Origin: Ehretia macrophylla
Taxonomy: Eukaryota > Streptophyta > Magnoliopsida > Boraginales > Ehretiaceae
Direction of reading: 5' to 3'
DNA length: 64,000 nucleotides
Assembly: GCA_037974665.1 (NCBI GenBank)
Contig: CM075770.1
Coordinates: 96,282,850 to 96,346,849 of the forward strand
Positions 12,664 through 26,058 of the stretch are shown here, piece after piece. A model generated the notes under the pieces. It ran no database searches, was not told where the DNA came from, and saw nothing but the letters and a program-made list of their open reading frames with translations. The position numbers and the translations under genes are program-made. Every line of letters begins with the position of its first letter. Within the stretch, counting starts at the first letter, position 1.

Positions 12664-13975
12664 TCCTACCCCCTTAAAAGAATTGTGTCCTCACAATTTC
12701 CTTCTTACGTTGCGAACAACCCCAGGTACTGTGTCTCCATATGGTCGCGTATCTCCTAAGTTGCCTCTTCGATCCCGTGATTATTCCAAAGCACTTTTAC
12801 CATGGGAATGCTCTTGTTGTGCAACTTTTGGTCTTGTTTATCCAAGATCCTCACCGGTTTCTCCTCATAAGACAAATTCTCCCGAAGTTCTAGCGGTTCG
12901 GGCTCCAAAATGTTAGATGGATCGGGGTGATACTTCCTCAGCATTGAAACTTAAAATACACGATGAATGTTGGAGAGGTTCGGAGGTAGATCCAGCCGAT
13001 AGGCCAACTTGCCAACTCTACCCACAATTTCAAACGGACCCACATACCTCGGACTCAATTTTTCACCTTTGCCATGGCGAATCAATCCCTTCTAAGGCGA
13101 CAACTTCAAGAATACCCTATCACCAACTTCAAATTCTAAGTCTCGCCTCCGCTTATCCGCATAGCTTTTTTGTCTGCTTTGGACCGTAAGCATTCTCTTT
13201 CGGATTAGCTGTCTATTCTTTATCTTCTCTATCAACTCCGACATCAATGTAGGATCCACGACTTTCATCTCACCGACCTCATCCTAATATAAAGGGGATC
13301 TACATTTCTGTCCATATAACGCCTCGTACGGTGCTATACCAATTGTAGCTTGATAGCTATTATTATAGGCAAATTGCGCCAAAGGTAAATACTTCTCCCA
13401 AGTACCTCTGAAATCCAATACACATGCCCTCAACATGTCCTCCAAAATCTAGATGGTTCTCTCCGATTGTCCATCAGTTTGAGGGTGATATGCCGTGTTG
13501 AATTTCAATTCTATTCCCACGGCTTTTTGCAATTTCTACCAAAAATGGGATGTAAACCTTAAATCTCTATCAGATACGATGCTAGCTGGCACACCATGTA
13601 GCTTCACTATATTAGCCATATATATTTCGGCTAACTTACCTACATTATCCTTCTTATTCATCGCCATGAAGAGGTCGGTCTTCGTTAACCGATCTACAAC
13701 AACCCATACTGCATCACATCTTCTAGGTAACCTCAGCAACTCCATCACAAAATCCATCGTTCCATGTTCCTATTTCCATTGTGGAACCTCCAAAGGTTGT
13801 AGAAGCCCTGCAGGTATTTGATGTTCCGCTTTCACCCGTTGACATGTTAAGCATCAAGATACAAATTCTGCAATCTCTCACTTCATATTGTTCCACCAGT
13901 AATACTGCTTTAAGTCTCGATACATCTTTGTACCCCTGGGTGAATTGTATACCTCGCATTATGCGCTTCTTTTAG
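12641..13975 (+). other. antisense side of chromovirus A integrase, no plus-strand gene
   Basis: Open plus-strand frames here are complements of the integrase and chromodomain frames on minus. They show no domain of their own. Confidence 0.85.
12756..12960 (-). pseudogene. chromodomain of chromovirus A, fossil
   Basis: Minus frame contains YHPDPSNILEPEPLELREN, then EEKPVRILDKQDQKLHNKSI and PMVKVLWNNHGIEEATWE. This is the classic chromovirus integrase tail plus chromodomain, with the aromatic and (V/I)KV(L/R)W strand pattern. In intact relatives this domain steers integration to particular chromatin. Confidence 0.88.
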
Positions 13976-14090
13976 TACCTTCTGTTTCAACTCCGGCTCA
14001 TTTGATATGCAAATCCCGTTCCTGAATTTTCACAATCCATCTTCATGTAATTTAAAATCCGGTTTACCGTCCTTAATCTTATGAAACTGG
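13000..14090 (-). pseudogene. integrase region of chromovirus A, fossil
   Basis: Minus-strand pieces include a core beginning MDFVMELLRLPRRCDAVW, the second acidic block SIVSDRDLRFTS, and downstream remnants of the conserved region with YGRKC-like sequence around 13300. The order is correct for a D,D-35-E integrase between RNase H and the chromodomain. Broken. Confidence 0.85.
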
Positions 14091-14188
14091 GGATCTTGCT
14101 GTTGGGTTTCTTGAATCTGAGACAACAATGTAGGTTGTGCCATTAGATAAGCAATAAAAGACACCCCATTCTTTATCAATCTAGGCTT

Positions 14189-15232
14189 TCATTGGTTTGC
14201 TTCCTCGAGCATCTCCCACTCTTTAACTTTCAGCTTTGCTAAACTCGCCTTTCGACTCAAGGCATCCGCTACAACATTCTCCTTTCCTGGCACATAATTG
14301 ATCGTGCAGTTATAGTCATTCAGGAGTTCCATCCACCTCTTTTGTTGCATATTCAACTCCTTCTGAGAAAACAAATATCTCAGGCTCTTATGATCAGTAA
14401 ACACCTCAAATTGACTCTCCCACAAGTAATGCCTCCATTTTTTCAATGCAAAAACAATGGTTGCCAGCTCCAAATCATGTGTAGGATAATTCACCTCATA
14501 AGGTTTCATCTTTCGTGATGCATAAGCAATGACTTGATTATTTTGCTTTAAAACACATCCTAACCCTTCATTCGAGCCATCACTGTAGATAACGAACCCT
14601 AGTTTCCCTCGGGTAATACTAATATAGGGGCAGTTATCAACCTCTTATTCAATTCCTGGAAATTGTTTTCACACTTGTCATCCCATACGAAACTGATCTT
14701 CTTTTGTGTGAGCTTTATAAGTGGTCCTGCGATCTTTGAGAAATCTTTCACAAATCTCCTGTAATATTCTGCCAAGCCAAGAAAACAATGCACCTCTGTG
14801 ACATTCTCCGGCTTCTTCCATGTTTGCACCATATCAATCTTCAAAGGATCTATCGCAATTCCTTCCTCAGAAATCACATGTCCCAAGAATGCCACATGTT
14901 TGAGCCAGAACTCATATTTACTAAACTTAGCATATAGTTGATGCTCTCTCTATTTCTGCAACACCAAGTGTAAATGCCTTTCGTGCTCCTCCTCAGTCTT
15001 TGAGTACACCAAGATATCGTCTATAAAGATGATCACGAACAGGTCCAAATAAGGCTAAAATACCCTGTGCATCAAGTCTATAAAAGCGGCAGGAGCATTC
15101 GTTAGCCCAAACAACATTACAATGAACTCATAATGTCCTTATCTCGTTCTGAAGGCTGACTTAAGCACAACTTCCTGTTTAATGCAGAGTTGGTAGTATC
15201 CTTGTCTCAAGTCAAATTTAGAATATACTTTG
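14189..15232 (-). pseudogene. RT C-terminal part and RNase H of chromovirus A, fossil
   Basis: Minus-strand frames give the RT finger block [12 protein letters not shown] (next to 15232), the FLGHVIS...IDPLKI block (about 14895-14830) and [21 protein letters not shown] sequence. The RNase H block follows with [38 protein letters not shown] and [10 protein letters not shown] is separated from its upstream part by chromovirus B. Broken. Confidence 0.92.
15228..15232. repeat. target-site duplication (left) of chromovirus B
   Basis: ctttg precedes TGTAAGAACCC and is repeated exactly at 25821-25825 after GGGGTTGTTACA. Confidence 0.95.
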
Positions 15233-18200
15233 TGTAAGAACCCTACTTGAAATTTTAAATAGTGGTATATGAAATAGTGTTATCTATGTGCTTAGTGTTT
15301 TATTTAGGATATGTGTTAAACTAGCATATCAAGCTAAGCAATCGTTTCAAAAAACAAAACAAAAAAACAAAAAGGGAACTAGTAGAATCTTATGATACCT
15401 ACTATTGAAGGTTAAAACTTCTTGTAGTTAATTGAATTTGGTTAGGGTATGTTAATTTAATTAAGATCTTATCTGGCTTATATAGCCCAGCTGGCAAGTT
15501 TAACTTGGGATTATAATAAACTATGATAATGAACTGTATAAAATAATGAAGGAATGTTTGTGTAACACTTAAAATTAATCCAATTAGTTAGAATTCTCCA
15601 ATGCGGAAAGTCCTTAACGTGGCAACATTGAAAGATTTTAAATGATTAGGGACGTTTGTTTACCTCCGTTTAGATAGAATGACTCAAGAACTATTATAAA
15701 TGATAGGGTTGGATTAATTTAAATAAGATACTATTGCCAATGATGGAATAAACTTAGCTTGAAAAAGGGGTTTATTATTTTACTAGCTCAAGTCGACCTT
15801 GGAAGGTTGATACATAGATTTAATTAAATCTTAGCTATTGACTTATATGATCTTACATGATCAGTAAACATTCAAAAGCCTTATTATTTTTACGCTGCAT
15901 ACCATCATATAATTTAAATTAATTTGCTCGGTTAGTTTAGCTAAAGAAAAATGTTGTTATGAAGTAAGCTTGAATGGAAGATTTATTAATTTTTCCATTA
16001 ACTAGGCTCGGAAGCTTTATAAGCCATTGGATTTAATTTATCTTAGATTAGTCTTCACGTGCATGGCTGCAATCATTATTTAATTTGGGCTCTTAGCTTA
16101 GTTAACCAGGTGAACAGTAGCTCACCCGATTAGGGACTACCTTTGCACCAAGGACCGCGATGTATGACGCGCGATTGTTGAGCTACAAATTTTACTAGAG
16201 CTTGGTAACATCCTGGTGACCAGCCTGCTAGATGAACCCAAAAGAATACCCCACCGTATGCCTAGTCATTGAGCGGCAATTAAATTAATAGCTAAACCGC
16301 CAGTAACCTTGCATGTAAATGATTTTCCAAGCCACACAACAGCTAGAAACTTCTCACAGGATATCCTCGTCGAACACGCTGCTACTTACATTAAAAGATG
16401 GGGCTTCACTAACAGGCACGAAAGTAGTGAATCACCAAAGTTATCTAGGACATTCAATCATCATTAAAGGGCTAGATTACCAGTATTGTCAAGCAATAAA
16501 GGAAGCAAAATATGAGTTAGCTCCTCACTGCGTTAGGCAGGCAGCTCGCGTGGTTCATAACTATCCATTTTCGAGCAGTTGCATGAAATAACCTTGTTAA
16601 CAGTGAAGCGCGTAGTAAGGCTCGTGATAATTAACCAACGGGCCAATCGGAGCAAGTAAAAGAATGCCTCTATAAAGACGGTTAAGTAGTCGGCTTAATC
16701 ACACAACAAAGTACATCTTAACTTTTAAACTTTTCTTGGTCTTAAGCGCAGTCCGTGAGCAACACCAAATCAGGTGCGAAATTATTTTTAAAAGCATAAT
16801 AGATTTCCTTGCTTAGAGAAATTATAAACCTGTATATTGTATTTTATGTGTAGATGTATGCGTTTATGGTAGAAGTGCATTGAAAATCTCTTTTGTTTGG
16901 TTATAAAGTTGATGATTATTCTCTTACATTATACAAACTATCAGCTTTGCCTTACGATCCGGAATGATGACAATTAATAGAGAAGGTAATAGGTTCACAC
17001 ATGTGATGTGCAGGTTTTTCTTGCTTGAACCATTATAATACTCATATATGTTAGATAGGTAGAAGTAATATATTATTATTCTTTAGTATGTTATAATATT
17101 GAGTAACCTTGGAGTCGTATATGAGAAGCATGAAGGCCATTTGTATTCGGCTAGGTAGGGAAAAAAAGAGAAAAGAAGAAAACCTACTTCATGTTCTAAT
17201 CACTAACTTAATAATAGCCAGACATTCCTTTTAACGGCCTTAGTACATTTAAACTTATAAACTAGGACTGTCAATTATAAAATAATTAGGGCTTCCAAAT
17301 TATCTACCTTCATACTTGAGCTGTTTGACTATTTTAATTAATTATTACATCGTTAAACATTTAAGTAACAACAATGAGTTTCAAGTTAATGGTTACCTCC
17401 ACAATCCACTGTTATACTCTAAAATTCTTGTTATTTGCATAGGACAACCTCTTTTGTTGATCCCCGTACTATCTACTGTGTGTTCTATGGCTACTTATGC
17501 ATGCATGTGTGCTCCTAAAATTTAGGGGTTGCAACCTCAAGTACGATAGCATTCAGACACCGGGTGGCATAGGGCTTGCTGGTACTCCTGTGACTATCGT
17601 GGTCCTATTCCCTCTCCCGCTTGGGAGCACTACCGTCCTTGGAGATATTTTCTCTCTTTGGACCAATACCGTCCTCGGGGAACTGGGTCGTAGATTTCGG
17701 GTACAATCCGGGCTACCCTCCTCGGAGAGATAAGACGTTGTGTTCTGCTCTGGCTGGCCATTTCTGGAAGAAAAATCAGATTATATCCTTTGCAATGTGA
17801 TCTGTAACTGTTATTCTTTTCTTGTTATACTTAGACTGTTTTGCATCATATTTTCTAAAGGCTCAAAATTGTTTTCAAAACCACCCTGGTGACTATTCCG
17901 CACTAAGTTCTTCTGAGCTCACAACCTATTCTTCCCCCATCACAGTTGAGACTGTAGAAACTATAATACCAGCTAGCAGCGATGTGTCTGATATGTTTTT
18001 TTAGGCAATATGGATCACCTTATACTGAGGGGTGCTGAGGTACTAGTTCATCACCACTACCTCCTTGACGAGGATACCGTGGATTTTGATGTGCCTCACC
18101 ACTTAGTCTACGATATATTAGTTAACAATGTAATAATAGATATAGGTTTTGGCCCGTGTGTGACGGTGTATGTTGTATACTATGGTTATGTTTTTGAGTA

Positions 18201-18389
18201 GGCGTGTTGGACTCCCAGACTCATTTTGTCGTTTGTAAGGTTTGGGCGTCAGAAGTATATAACCCTGGCTGTTTAACGGAATGGTTTATAATATAAGTAA
18301 CACCTTAATTTCTACCTTATGCTAAGATAATTGCTTGCTTAGAACCTCCGCCTAAGCCTGAGAAGGATCTGGTAATTGGGGTTATTACA
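15233..18389 (+). repeat. 5' LTR of chromovirus B (3157 bp)
   Basis: TGTAAGAACCC...GGGGTTATTACA, matched by 23049-25820. It contains two adjacent GC-rich repeats of about 30 bp (ACCGTCCTTGG / ACCGTCCTCGG, about 17625-17690) and, on minus, the shared LTR core motif near 17560. Open frames inside are not supported as genes; they lie in LTR sequence and recur in the other LTR. Confidence 0.95.
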
Positions 18390-18564
18390 GTTTGTATTAG
18401 AGCATACTATTGCCTTAGAAGTTGGGTTGAGAAATACTGGGCAAAGGGTTAGGGACCTTGAACTAGGGATAAGCTCATATGTGTTATATGTTTATATTGT
18501 ATGTCTATGTGCTATCTTAAATATGTGCTAAATAAATGAGGGTGCTTACGTATGATTTGAGAGG

Positions 18565-19630
18565 ATGGCTGGACCTAGTACACGAAGAACCAACAGGAAT
18601 GCTGAGTTGGTAGAAGAAGCTGGTCAGGCTAATCAAGGAATGGCCATGTTCAATCTGATGGCAACAGCAGTGGACAGGGTGTCCAGAGTTCTGGAACGCC
18701 AAGAGGTGAGGGAGGCAGGTAACCCTCACAATGTTGAAGGCAGGGAAAACAATGAAGGGAACAGGATAAGTCCACTTAAGGAATTCCTGGGTTATTACCC
18801 CCCAAAATTTTTCAGGAACCCGGATGATGAGAAGGTGGAAGCATGGTTTTTAGAGGTGGAAAAACTTTATGAGACTTTGGACTATGATGGCGAACAAAAA
18901 GTTATACTTGCAGCATTTCTGCTCAAAGGGGATCCAGAACAATAGTGGAAGGTAGTAAAACGTCAGTGGGAATAAACCCACACACCTTACACCTGGGAGA
19001 ATTTTACTGAAATTTTCAGAGAAAAGTATATTCCAACTGTTGCCAGAGAGAAACGGGAGGAAGAATTCATGTCACTAAGGTAGGGGGGCATTACCGTTGT
19101 CCAGTATGGGGTACGTCTTGACAAACTATCTCAATATGTACCTGAGCTGATGCAGCCACCAAGCCGGGCAATTCGGTAGTTTGTAAGAGGACTAAGGGCT
19201 GAAATCTAGGATAGTCTGGTCACAATAAAATTTGAAACATTTGGGGATGCTGTAGACGTAGCCACACGGGTGCAAAAAAAGAAAGATGAAAACTAGGGGT
19301 GGACTAAGCCAACCCAACAAGAAGCCCTTTCAGCAAGCCCCAATACAGCAAAGAGCAAGTTCAGGTTATCTTAACCAGGGACGAAGTCAAGCGGGGTCTG
19401 TAGTTAACCGGCCACAGTCAATGGATCGGTGGCCTCCTCAGCCCGAGGACCAACGAGCACTAAAACCCAAACCGCTATATGTACCTATTATGACAAAAAG
19501 GGACACATTGAGTCGCAATGTTGGAAGAAGGCAATAAGGAGTCGCGGTTGTGGAAGCAGCCAGCATCAAGTTAAGGATTGCCCTAAATGGCGAGGGGGAA
19601 GGGATTACAATAAGGCCGCATCAGGTTAGT
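18565..19630 (+). pseudogene. gag: gag of chromovirus B, fossil
   Basis: Starts MAGPSTRRTNRNAELVEEAG and continues with MATAVDRVSRVLERQ, a core with KEFLGYYPPKFFRNPDDEKV and AWFLEVEKLYETLDY, and a C-terminal CCHC-type knuckle region (about 19480-19590). This is the capsid/nucleocapsid protein of Tekay-type elements. Broken. Confidence 0.92.
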
Positions 19631-19668
19631 AAGTACAGGCTAAGGTTTATGCGATTGAGCAACAAGAG

Positions 19669-19965
19669 TTGCCTGATGACGCCGCAGTGATAGAAGGTAT
19701 ATTCTCAATTTTAACTCAGCCTATTAAAGCTTTAATTGACACTGGGGCAACTCATTCATTCATTACTCCTTCTTGTGTGCATCGAATTAGTATTCCAGTT
19801 AGTAAATTATGTTATGGTATTGAGGTAAGTACCCCGACAGGTAACAAATTTATGACTGAATTTGCTTGTAAAGCCTGTGAAATTCAGGTTGAGGATTGTA
19901 AATTCTCCGCTAATCTAATTCTCCTTCCTTTTGAGAAATATGAGGTTATTTTAAGAATGGATTGA
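19669..19965 (+). pseudogene. protease of chromovirus B, fossil
   Basis: Contains the retropepsin active-site block IKALIDTGATHSFITPSC followed by hydrophobic strands and ILLPFEKYEVIL. It lies between gag and RT as expected. Confidence 0.9.
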
Positions 19966-20279
19966 CTCATGCACACTTGGATTGTAGAACCAAAATGTTA
20001 AGGTCGTAGGTACCAGGGCAACAAGTGATCTAAATCACAAGCGGTAAAAAGGACCGCGAGGGTGATGTTATAATCTCAGCAATAAAGGCCGCAAGATCTA
20101 TCATGAAAGGGGGAATTGGGTTCCTCGTGTATCTGATTAATAAGTCAGCCGATAAGGCCAAATTGGAAGAAGTTGCCATAATAAAAAAATATCCGGATGT
20201 ATTCCCTGAAGAGTTACCCGGGTTACCTCCAAAACGAGAAATTGACTTAAGCATTGAGCTATTACTTGGAACCTAACCA

Positions 20280-21520
20280 ATCTCTAGAGTTCCCTACAGA
20301 ATGGCTCCAGCAGAGTTGAAAGAATTGAAGGTATAGTTACAGGATTTAGTGGAGAAGGGTTTCATTCGACCCAGTTCTTCACCGTGGGGAGCGCTAGTGT
20401 TGTTTGTTAAGAAGAAAGATGGTTCCTTGAGGCTATGTATTGACTACCGGGGTTTGAATCAGGTAACAATCAAGAACAAATATCTTTTGCCATTGGTTGA
20501 TGAATTGTTTAACCAGTTACAAGGATCAAAGGTGTTCTCTAAATTTGATCTAAGGCAAGGCTATTATCAGCTTTAGATTAAGAAGGAGGATATACCAAAA
20601 AGTGCTTTTCGAACTCGGTATGGGCACTATGAGTTTATCGTGATGCCTTTTGGATTAACCAACGCACCCACAGCCTTTATGGATATGATGCATCGAATAT
20701 TCCGTTCTTACTTGGATCAATTCATGTTAATATTCATAGACGATATACTAGCATATTCCAAGACTGAGAAAGAACACGAGCAACACCTGCATCTAGTATT
20801 ACAAAAGCTTCGGGAACATCAGCTATATGCCAAATTTAATAAGTGTGAGTTCTAGCTCCAACAGGTATCATTTCTGGGACACATAATATCCCAAAATGGA
20901 CTAGAGGTAGACCCAGCAAAGATTAAAGTAATATCATCCTGGAAGAAGCCGGGAAATATCACTAAAGTGCGAAGTTTTCTAGGATTGGCAGGATATTATC
21001 GACGCTTTGTCAAGGATTTTTCAAAAATAGTCGGACCACTTACAAGAATTACATAGAACATGATGGCATTTGAATGGAATAACAAGTGCGAAGGTAGCTT
21101 CTAGGAATTGAAAAACAGATTGACTACCGTACCTATTTTAGCATTACCATAAGGGGATCAGAATTACATTATTTATAGTGATGCCTCGAAGAAGGGGTTG
21201 GGCTGCGTATTAATGCAGAATAACCAGGTAATTGCCTATGCTTCACAGAAATTGAAACCTTATGAGGTCAATTACCCTACCCATGACCTAGAGTTAGCCG
21301 CTATTGTATTTGCCTTGAAAAAATGGAGGCACTATCTGTGGGGAAGTAGATTTGAAGTATTCACAGATCATAAAAGCTTGAAGTATCTCTTCTCTCAGAA
21401 AGACCTTAATATGAGGCAGCGAAAATGGATAGAGCTATTAAATGATTATGATTGCTCCATTAACTACGTACCAAGAAAAACGAACATTGTAGCAGATGCT
21501 CTGAGTCGGAAGACAAGTTT
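20280..21520 (+). pseudogene. reverse transcriptase and RNase H of chromovirus B, fossil
   Basis: RT blocks in order: [72 protein letters not shown], the catalytic-site strand [11 protein letters not shown], and [16 protein letters not shown]. RNase H follows with [40 protein letters not shown] and ADALSRK. Broken. Confidence 0.94.
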
Positions 21521-21722
21521 GGTGATTCCTAAAACTGAGATGTTAAATGGAATTTGGAGTGCTTATCTGCAAATACAGTATAATTTGCTAATACAGCTGC
21601 GGGAGGTGCAAAAATAAGATCCCCGGTTTCAAAAGGTAAAAGAAGGGAGTGTTGACCGTAAACTACATCAAAAGGAGTTATGGAAGTACAGAAATCGGGT
21701 TTGTGTACCAAATAACTCAGAA

Positions 21723-22980
21723 TTGAAAAGAAAGATCCTTGAAGAGGCTCACAACTCTAAATATACTATTTACCTCGGAAGAACAAAGATGTACCGGGAT
21801 TTAAAACAGTATTACTGGTGGAATAATATGAAAAATGATATATCAGAATTCTTAACTCGGTGTCTAACCTATCAACAAGTCAAGGCAGAACATCAAAGAC
21901 CTGTTGGGTTACTACAACCATTAGAGATACCTCAATGGAAATGGGAACACGTGACCATGGATTTCGTCATGGGGTTACCAAGATCTCCTCGCAGATGCGA
22001 CGCTATCTAGGTGGTAGTAGATCAGTTAACTAAGACTGCCCATTTCACAGCCATGAATATAGAGGACAAGATAGACATGCACGCCAATCTGTATGTGGCG
22101 AATATTGTGAGACTTCATGGGGTACCCGCTAGTATTGTGTCGGATAGGGACTTCCGATATACATCCAGACTCTGGTAGAAGATGCAAGCTGCTTTGGGCA
22201 CTAAGTTGAACTTCAGTACAGCCTACCATCCCCAAACAGATGGGCAATCGGAAAGAACAATTCAAATTTTGGAAGATATGTTAAGGGCCTGCGTGTTGGA
22301 CTTTGGAAAGAATTGGGATAAACATCTTCCTTTGGCTGAATTTGCCTATAACAACAACTATCAGGCCATTATTGGTATGGCTCCATACGAAGCCTTGTAT
22401 GGAAGAAAATGCAGGTCCCCCTTGTACTGGGATGAATTCGGAGAAATGAAAACAATCGATCCGACTATATTGCCAGAATTAGAAGAAAAGATAGCAAATA
22501 TCAATTTGATTCGGAAAAGGATGTTAACTTCTCAGAGCCAGCAAAAGAGTTACGCTGATAGGCGTAGACGGGATGTAGAATTTAAAATTGGTGACTTGGT
22601 ATTTCTAAAGTTGTCACCTCAAAAAGGATTGGTCTGACACGGTAAAAGTGGAAAACTGAGTCCACGGTTCATTGAGCCATTTGAGGTTATAGACAAAATC
22701 GGAAATCTGGCTTATCAATTGAGGTTACCTTCGGAGTTGGCCAACCTTCATGATGTGTTCCACGTGTCATCCTTAAGGAAGTACCACCTCGACCCCTCTC
22801 ACATTCTGAAGCTGGAACCATTGCAATTACTTGAAAATTTGTCTTAAAAAGAGAGGGTCATACGAATCCTAGACGCACAAGATCGAGAGTTAGGATCGAA
22901 AATGATACCAATGGTAAAAGTCCTTTGGAGTCTTCACGGACTCTAGGAAGCCACCTGGGAGCGAAAGGATCAGATGGAAC
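21723..22980 (+). pseudogene. integrase and chromodomain of chromovirus B, fossil
   Basis: N-terminal zinc-binding region near 21750-21890, core blocks MDFVMGLPRSPRRCDAI, SIVSDRDFRYTS and [15 protein letters not shown], then [14 protein letters not shown]. The GPY/F-like region and a C-terminal chromodomain (YHLDPSHIL, IPMVKVLW) follow. Broken. Confidence 0.93.
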
Positions 22981-23048
22981 GACAATACCCTATGCTATTT
23001 ACAAGGTAGGTAAATTTCGGGGATAAAATTTTTATAAGGGGGAGAGGA

Positions 23049-25820
23049 TGTAAGAACCCTACTTGAAATTTTAAATAGTGGTATATGAAATAAGTGTTAT
23101 CTACGTGCTTAGTGTTCTATTTAGGATTACTATCATATCAAGCTAAGAATTCGTTTCAAAAAAAAAAAAAAGGGGGAACTAGTAGAATCTTATGATAGGC
23201 TATTGAAGGTTAAAACTTCTTGTAGTTAATTGAATTTGGTTAGGGTAATATTAATTTAATTAGGATCTTATCTGGCTTATATAGCCCAGCTGGCAAGTTT
23301 AACTTGGGATTATAATAAACTATGATAATGAACTGTACAAAATAATGAAGGAATGTTTGTGTAACACTTAAAATTAATCCAATTAGTTAGAATTCTCCAA
23401 TGCGGAAAGTCCCTAACTTGGCAACATTGAAAGATTTTAAATGATTAGGGATGTTTGTTTACCTCCGTTTAGATAGAATGACTCAAGAACTATTATAAAT
23501 GATAGGGTTGGATTAATTTAAATAAGATACTATTGCCAACGATGGAATAAGATACTACCATCGTACCAAGGACCGCGATGTATGACGCTCGATTGTTGAG
23601 CTACACATTTTACTAGAACTTGGTAACGTCCTGGTGAGAAGCCTGCTAGATGAACCCAAAAGAATACCCCACCGTATGCCTAGTCATTGAGCGACAATTA
23701 AATTAATAGCTAAACCACCAGTAGCCTTGCATGTAAACGATTTTCCTTGTTAAGCCACGCAGTAGCTAGAAACTTCTCGCAGGACATCCTCGTCGAACAC
23801 GTTGCTACTTACATTAAAAGATAGGGCTTCACTAACAGGTACGAAAACGGTGAATCACCGAAGCTATCTAGGAGATTCAATCATCATTAAAGGGCTAGAT
23901 TACCAGTGTTGTCAAGCAATAAGGGAAGCAAAATATGAGTCAGCTCCTCACTGCTTTAGGCAGGCAACTCGCGTGGTTCATCGCTGTCCATTTTTGAGCA
24001 GTTGCATGAAATAACCTTGTTAACAGTGAAACACGTAGTAAGGCTATGATCTAGACGTTATAATTAACCAACGGGCCAATCGGAGCAAGTAAAAAAATAC
24101 CTATATAAGGACTGTTAAGTAGTCGGCTTAATCACACAACAAAGTACATCTTAACTTTTAAACTTTTCTTGGTCTTAAGCGTAGTCCGTGAGCAACACCA
24201 AATCAGGTGCATAATTATTTTTAAAAGCATAATAGATTTCTTTGCTTAGAGAAATTATAAACTTGTATATTGTATTTTATGTGTAGATGTGAGGGTTTAT
24301 TTTAGAAGTGCATTGAAAATCTCTTTTGTTTGTTTATAAAGTTGATGATTATTCTCTTACATTTATACAAACTATCAGCTTTGCCTTATGATCCGGTAAG
24401 ATGACAATTAATAAAGAAGGTAATAGGTTCACACATGTGATGTGCAGGTTTTTCTTGCTTGAACCATTATAATACTCATATATGCTAGATAGGTAGAAGT
24501 AATATATTATTATTCTTTAGTATGTTATAATATTGAGTAACCTTGGAGTCGTATATGAGAAGCATGAAGGCCATTTGTATTCGGCAAGGTAGGAAACAAA
24601 AAAAAGAGAAAACAAGAAAACCTACTTCATGTTCTAATCACTAGCTTAATAATAGCCGGACATTCCTTTTAACGGCCTTAGTACATTTAAACTTATAAAC
24701 TAGGCAATTATAAAATAATTAGGGCTTCCAAATTACCTACCTTCATACTTGAGCTGTTTGACTATTTTAATTAATTATTACATCGTTAAACATTAAAGTA
24801 ACAACAATGAGTTTCAAGTTAATGGTTACCTCCACAATCCACTATAATACTCTAAAATGCTTGTTATTTGCCCATGACAACCTCTTTTGTTGATCCCTGT
24901 ACTATCTACTGTGTGCTCTATGGCTACTTGTGCATGCCTGTGTGCTCCTGAAATTTAGGGGTTGTAACCTCAGGCCTGATAGCATTCGGACATCGGGAGG
25001 CATAAGGCTTGTCGGTGCTCCCGTGACTATCGTGGTCATATTCCCTCTCCCGCTTGGGACTACTACCGCCCTTGGAGATATTTCCTCGCTTGGGACCAGT
25101 ACCGCCCTCGGGGAACTGGGTCGTAGATTTCGGGTACAATTCGGAATACACTCCTAGGAGAGATAAGAAGTTGTGTTCGGCTCCGGCCGGCCATCTCTGG
25201 AAGAAAAATCAGATTATATCTTTGCAATGTGATTTGTAACTGTTATTCTTTTCCTGTTATACTTAGACTGCTTTGCATCATATTTTCTAAATGCTTGAAA
25301 TTTTTTTCAAAACTACCCTGGTGACTATTCCGCACTGAGTTCTTCTGAGCTCACAACCTATTCTTCCCCTATCACAGGTGAGACTGGGGAAACTATAATA
25401 CCGGCTACCAGCGATGTGTCTAATATGTTTGTTGGGCAATATGGATCACCTTATATCGAGGGGTACTAATGTACTAGTTCATCACCACTACTTCTTCGAC
25501 TAGGATGCCATGGATTTTGATGTGCCTCACCACTTTGTCTATGATGTATTAGTTAACAATGTAATAACAGATATAGGTTTTGGCCCGTGTGTAACGGTGT
25601 ATGTTGTATACTATGGTTATGTTTTTGGGTAGGCGTGTTGGACTCCCAGACTCATTTTGTCGTTTATAAGGTCTGGGCATCAGAAGTATATAACCCTGGC
25701 TGTTTAACAGAATGGTTTATAATATAAGTAACACCTTAATTTCTACCTTATGCTAAGATAATTGCTTGCTTAGAACCTCCGCCTAAGCCTGAGAAGGATT
25801 TGGTAATTGGGGTTGTTACA
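23049..25820 (+). repeat. 3' LTR of chromovirus B (2772 bp)
   Basis: Follows the polypurine tract aagggggagagga at 23036-23048. It matches the 5' LTR over almost its whole length and is shorter overall. The ctttg duplication follows it. Confidence 0.95.
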
Positions 25821-26058
25821 CTTTGGCTCTTTGTAGTTGGTCGAACAACTCATCAATCAAAGGTAACAGATCCTTGTTCTTAATAGTTACCTAATTCAAA
25901 CCCCTGTAGTCAATGCACACCCTCAATGTTCCATTCTTCTTCTTTTCAAATAATACCGGTGTACCCCAAGGGGATGAACTAGGTTGTATGAATCCCTTCT
26001 CTAACAAGCCTTGTAGTTGAATCTTTAACTCTTGCAACTCAATTGGAGCCATGCGGTA
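25821..26058 (-). pseudogene. RT N-terminal part of chromovirus A, fossil
   Basis: The minus frame reads YRMAPIEL at the right border and [11 protein letters not shown] followed by VTIKNKDLLPLIDELFDQL towards the left. These are the first RT blocks of chromovirus A, bounded left by chromovirus B and right by solo LTR C. Confidence 0.9.

Larger units (their letters stand above)
15233..25820 (+). mobile_element. chromovirus B (Ty3/gypsy, Tekay/Del-like), with both LTRs and all domains, broken
   Basis: 10,588-bp plus-strand element inserted into the RT region of chromovirus A with perfect 5-bp duplications (ctttg). Parts: 5' LTR 15233-18389, primer site about 18390-18403, gag from 18565, zinc knuckle about 19480-19590, protease about 19669-19965, RT about 20280-21060, RNase H about 21170-21520, integrase about 21723-22640, chromodomain about 22780-22960, polypurine tract 23036-23048, 3' LTR 23049-25820. 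Domain order and chromodomain place it with the Tekay/Del chromoviruses. Roughly a dozen or more breaks interrupt the frame, so it is not active. By eye the LTRs agree at roughly 95 per cent, suggesting insertion within the last few million years; no distance was computed. Confidence 0.95.

Noticed and set aside
12641-13189. Two plus-strand frames of 90 codons
   Set aside because: They are antisense of the chromovirus A chromodomain and integrase.
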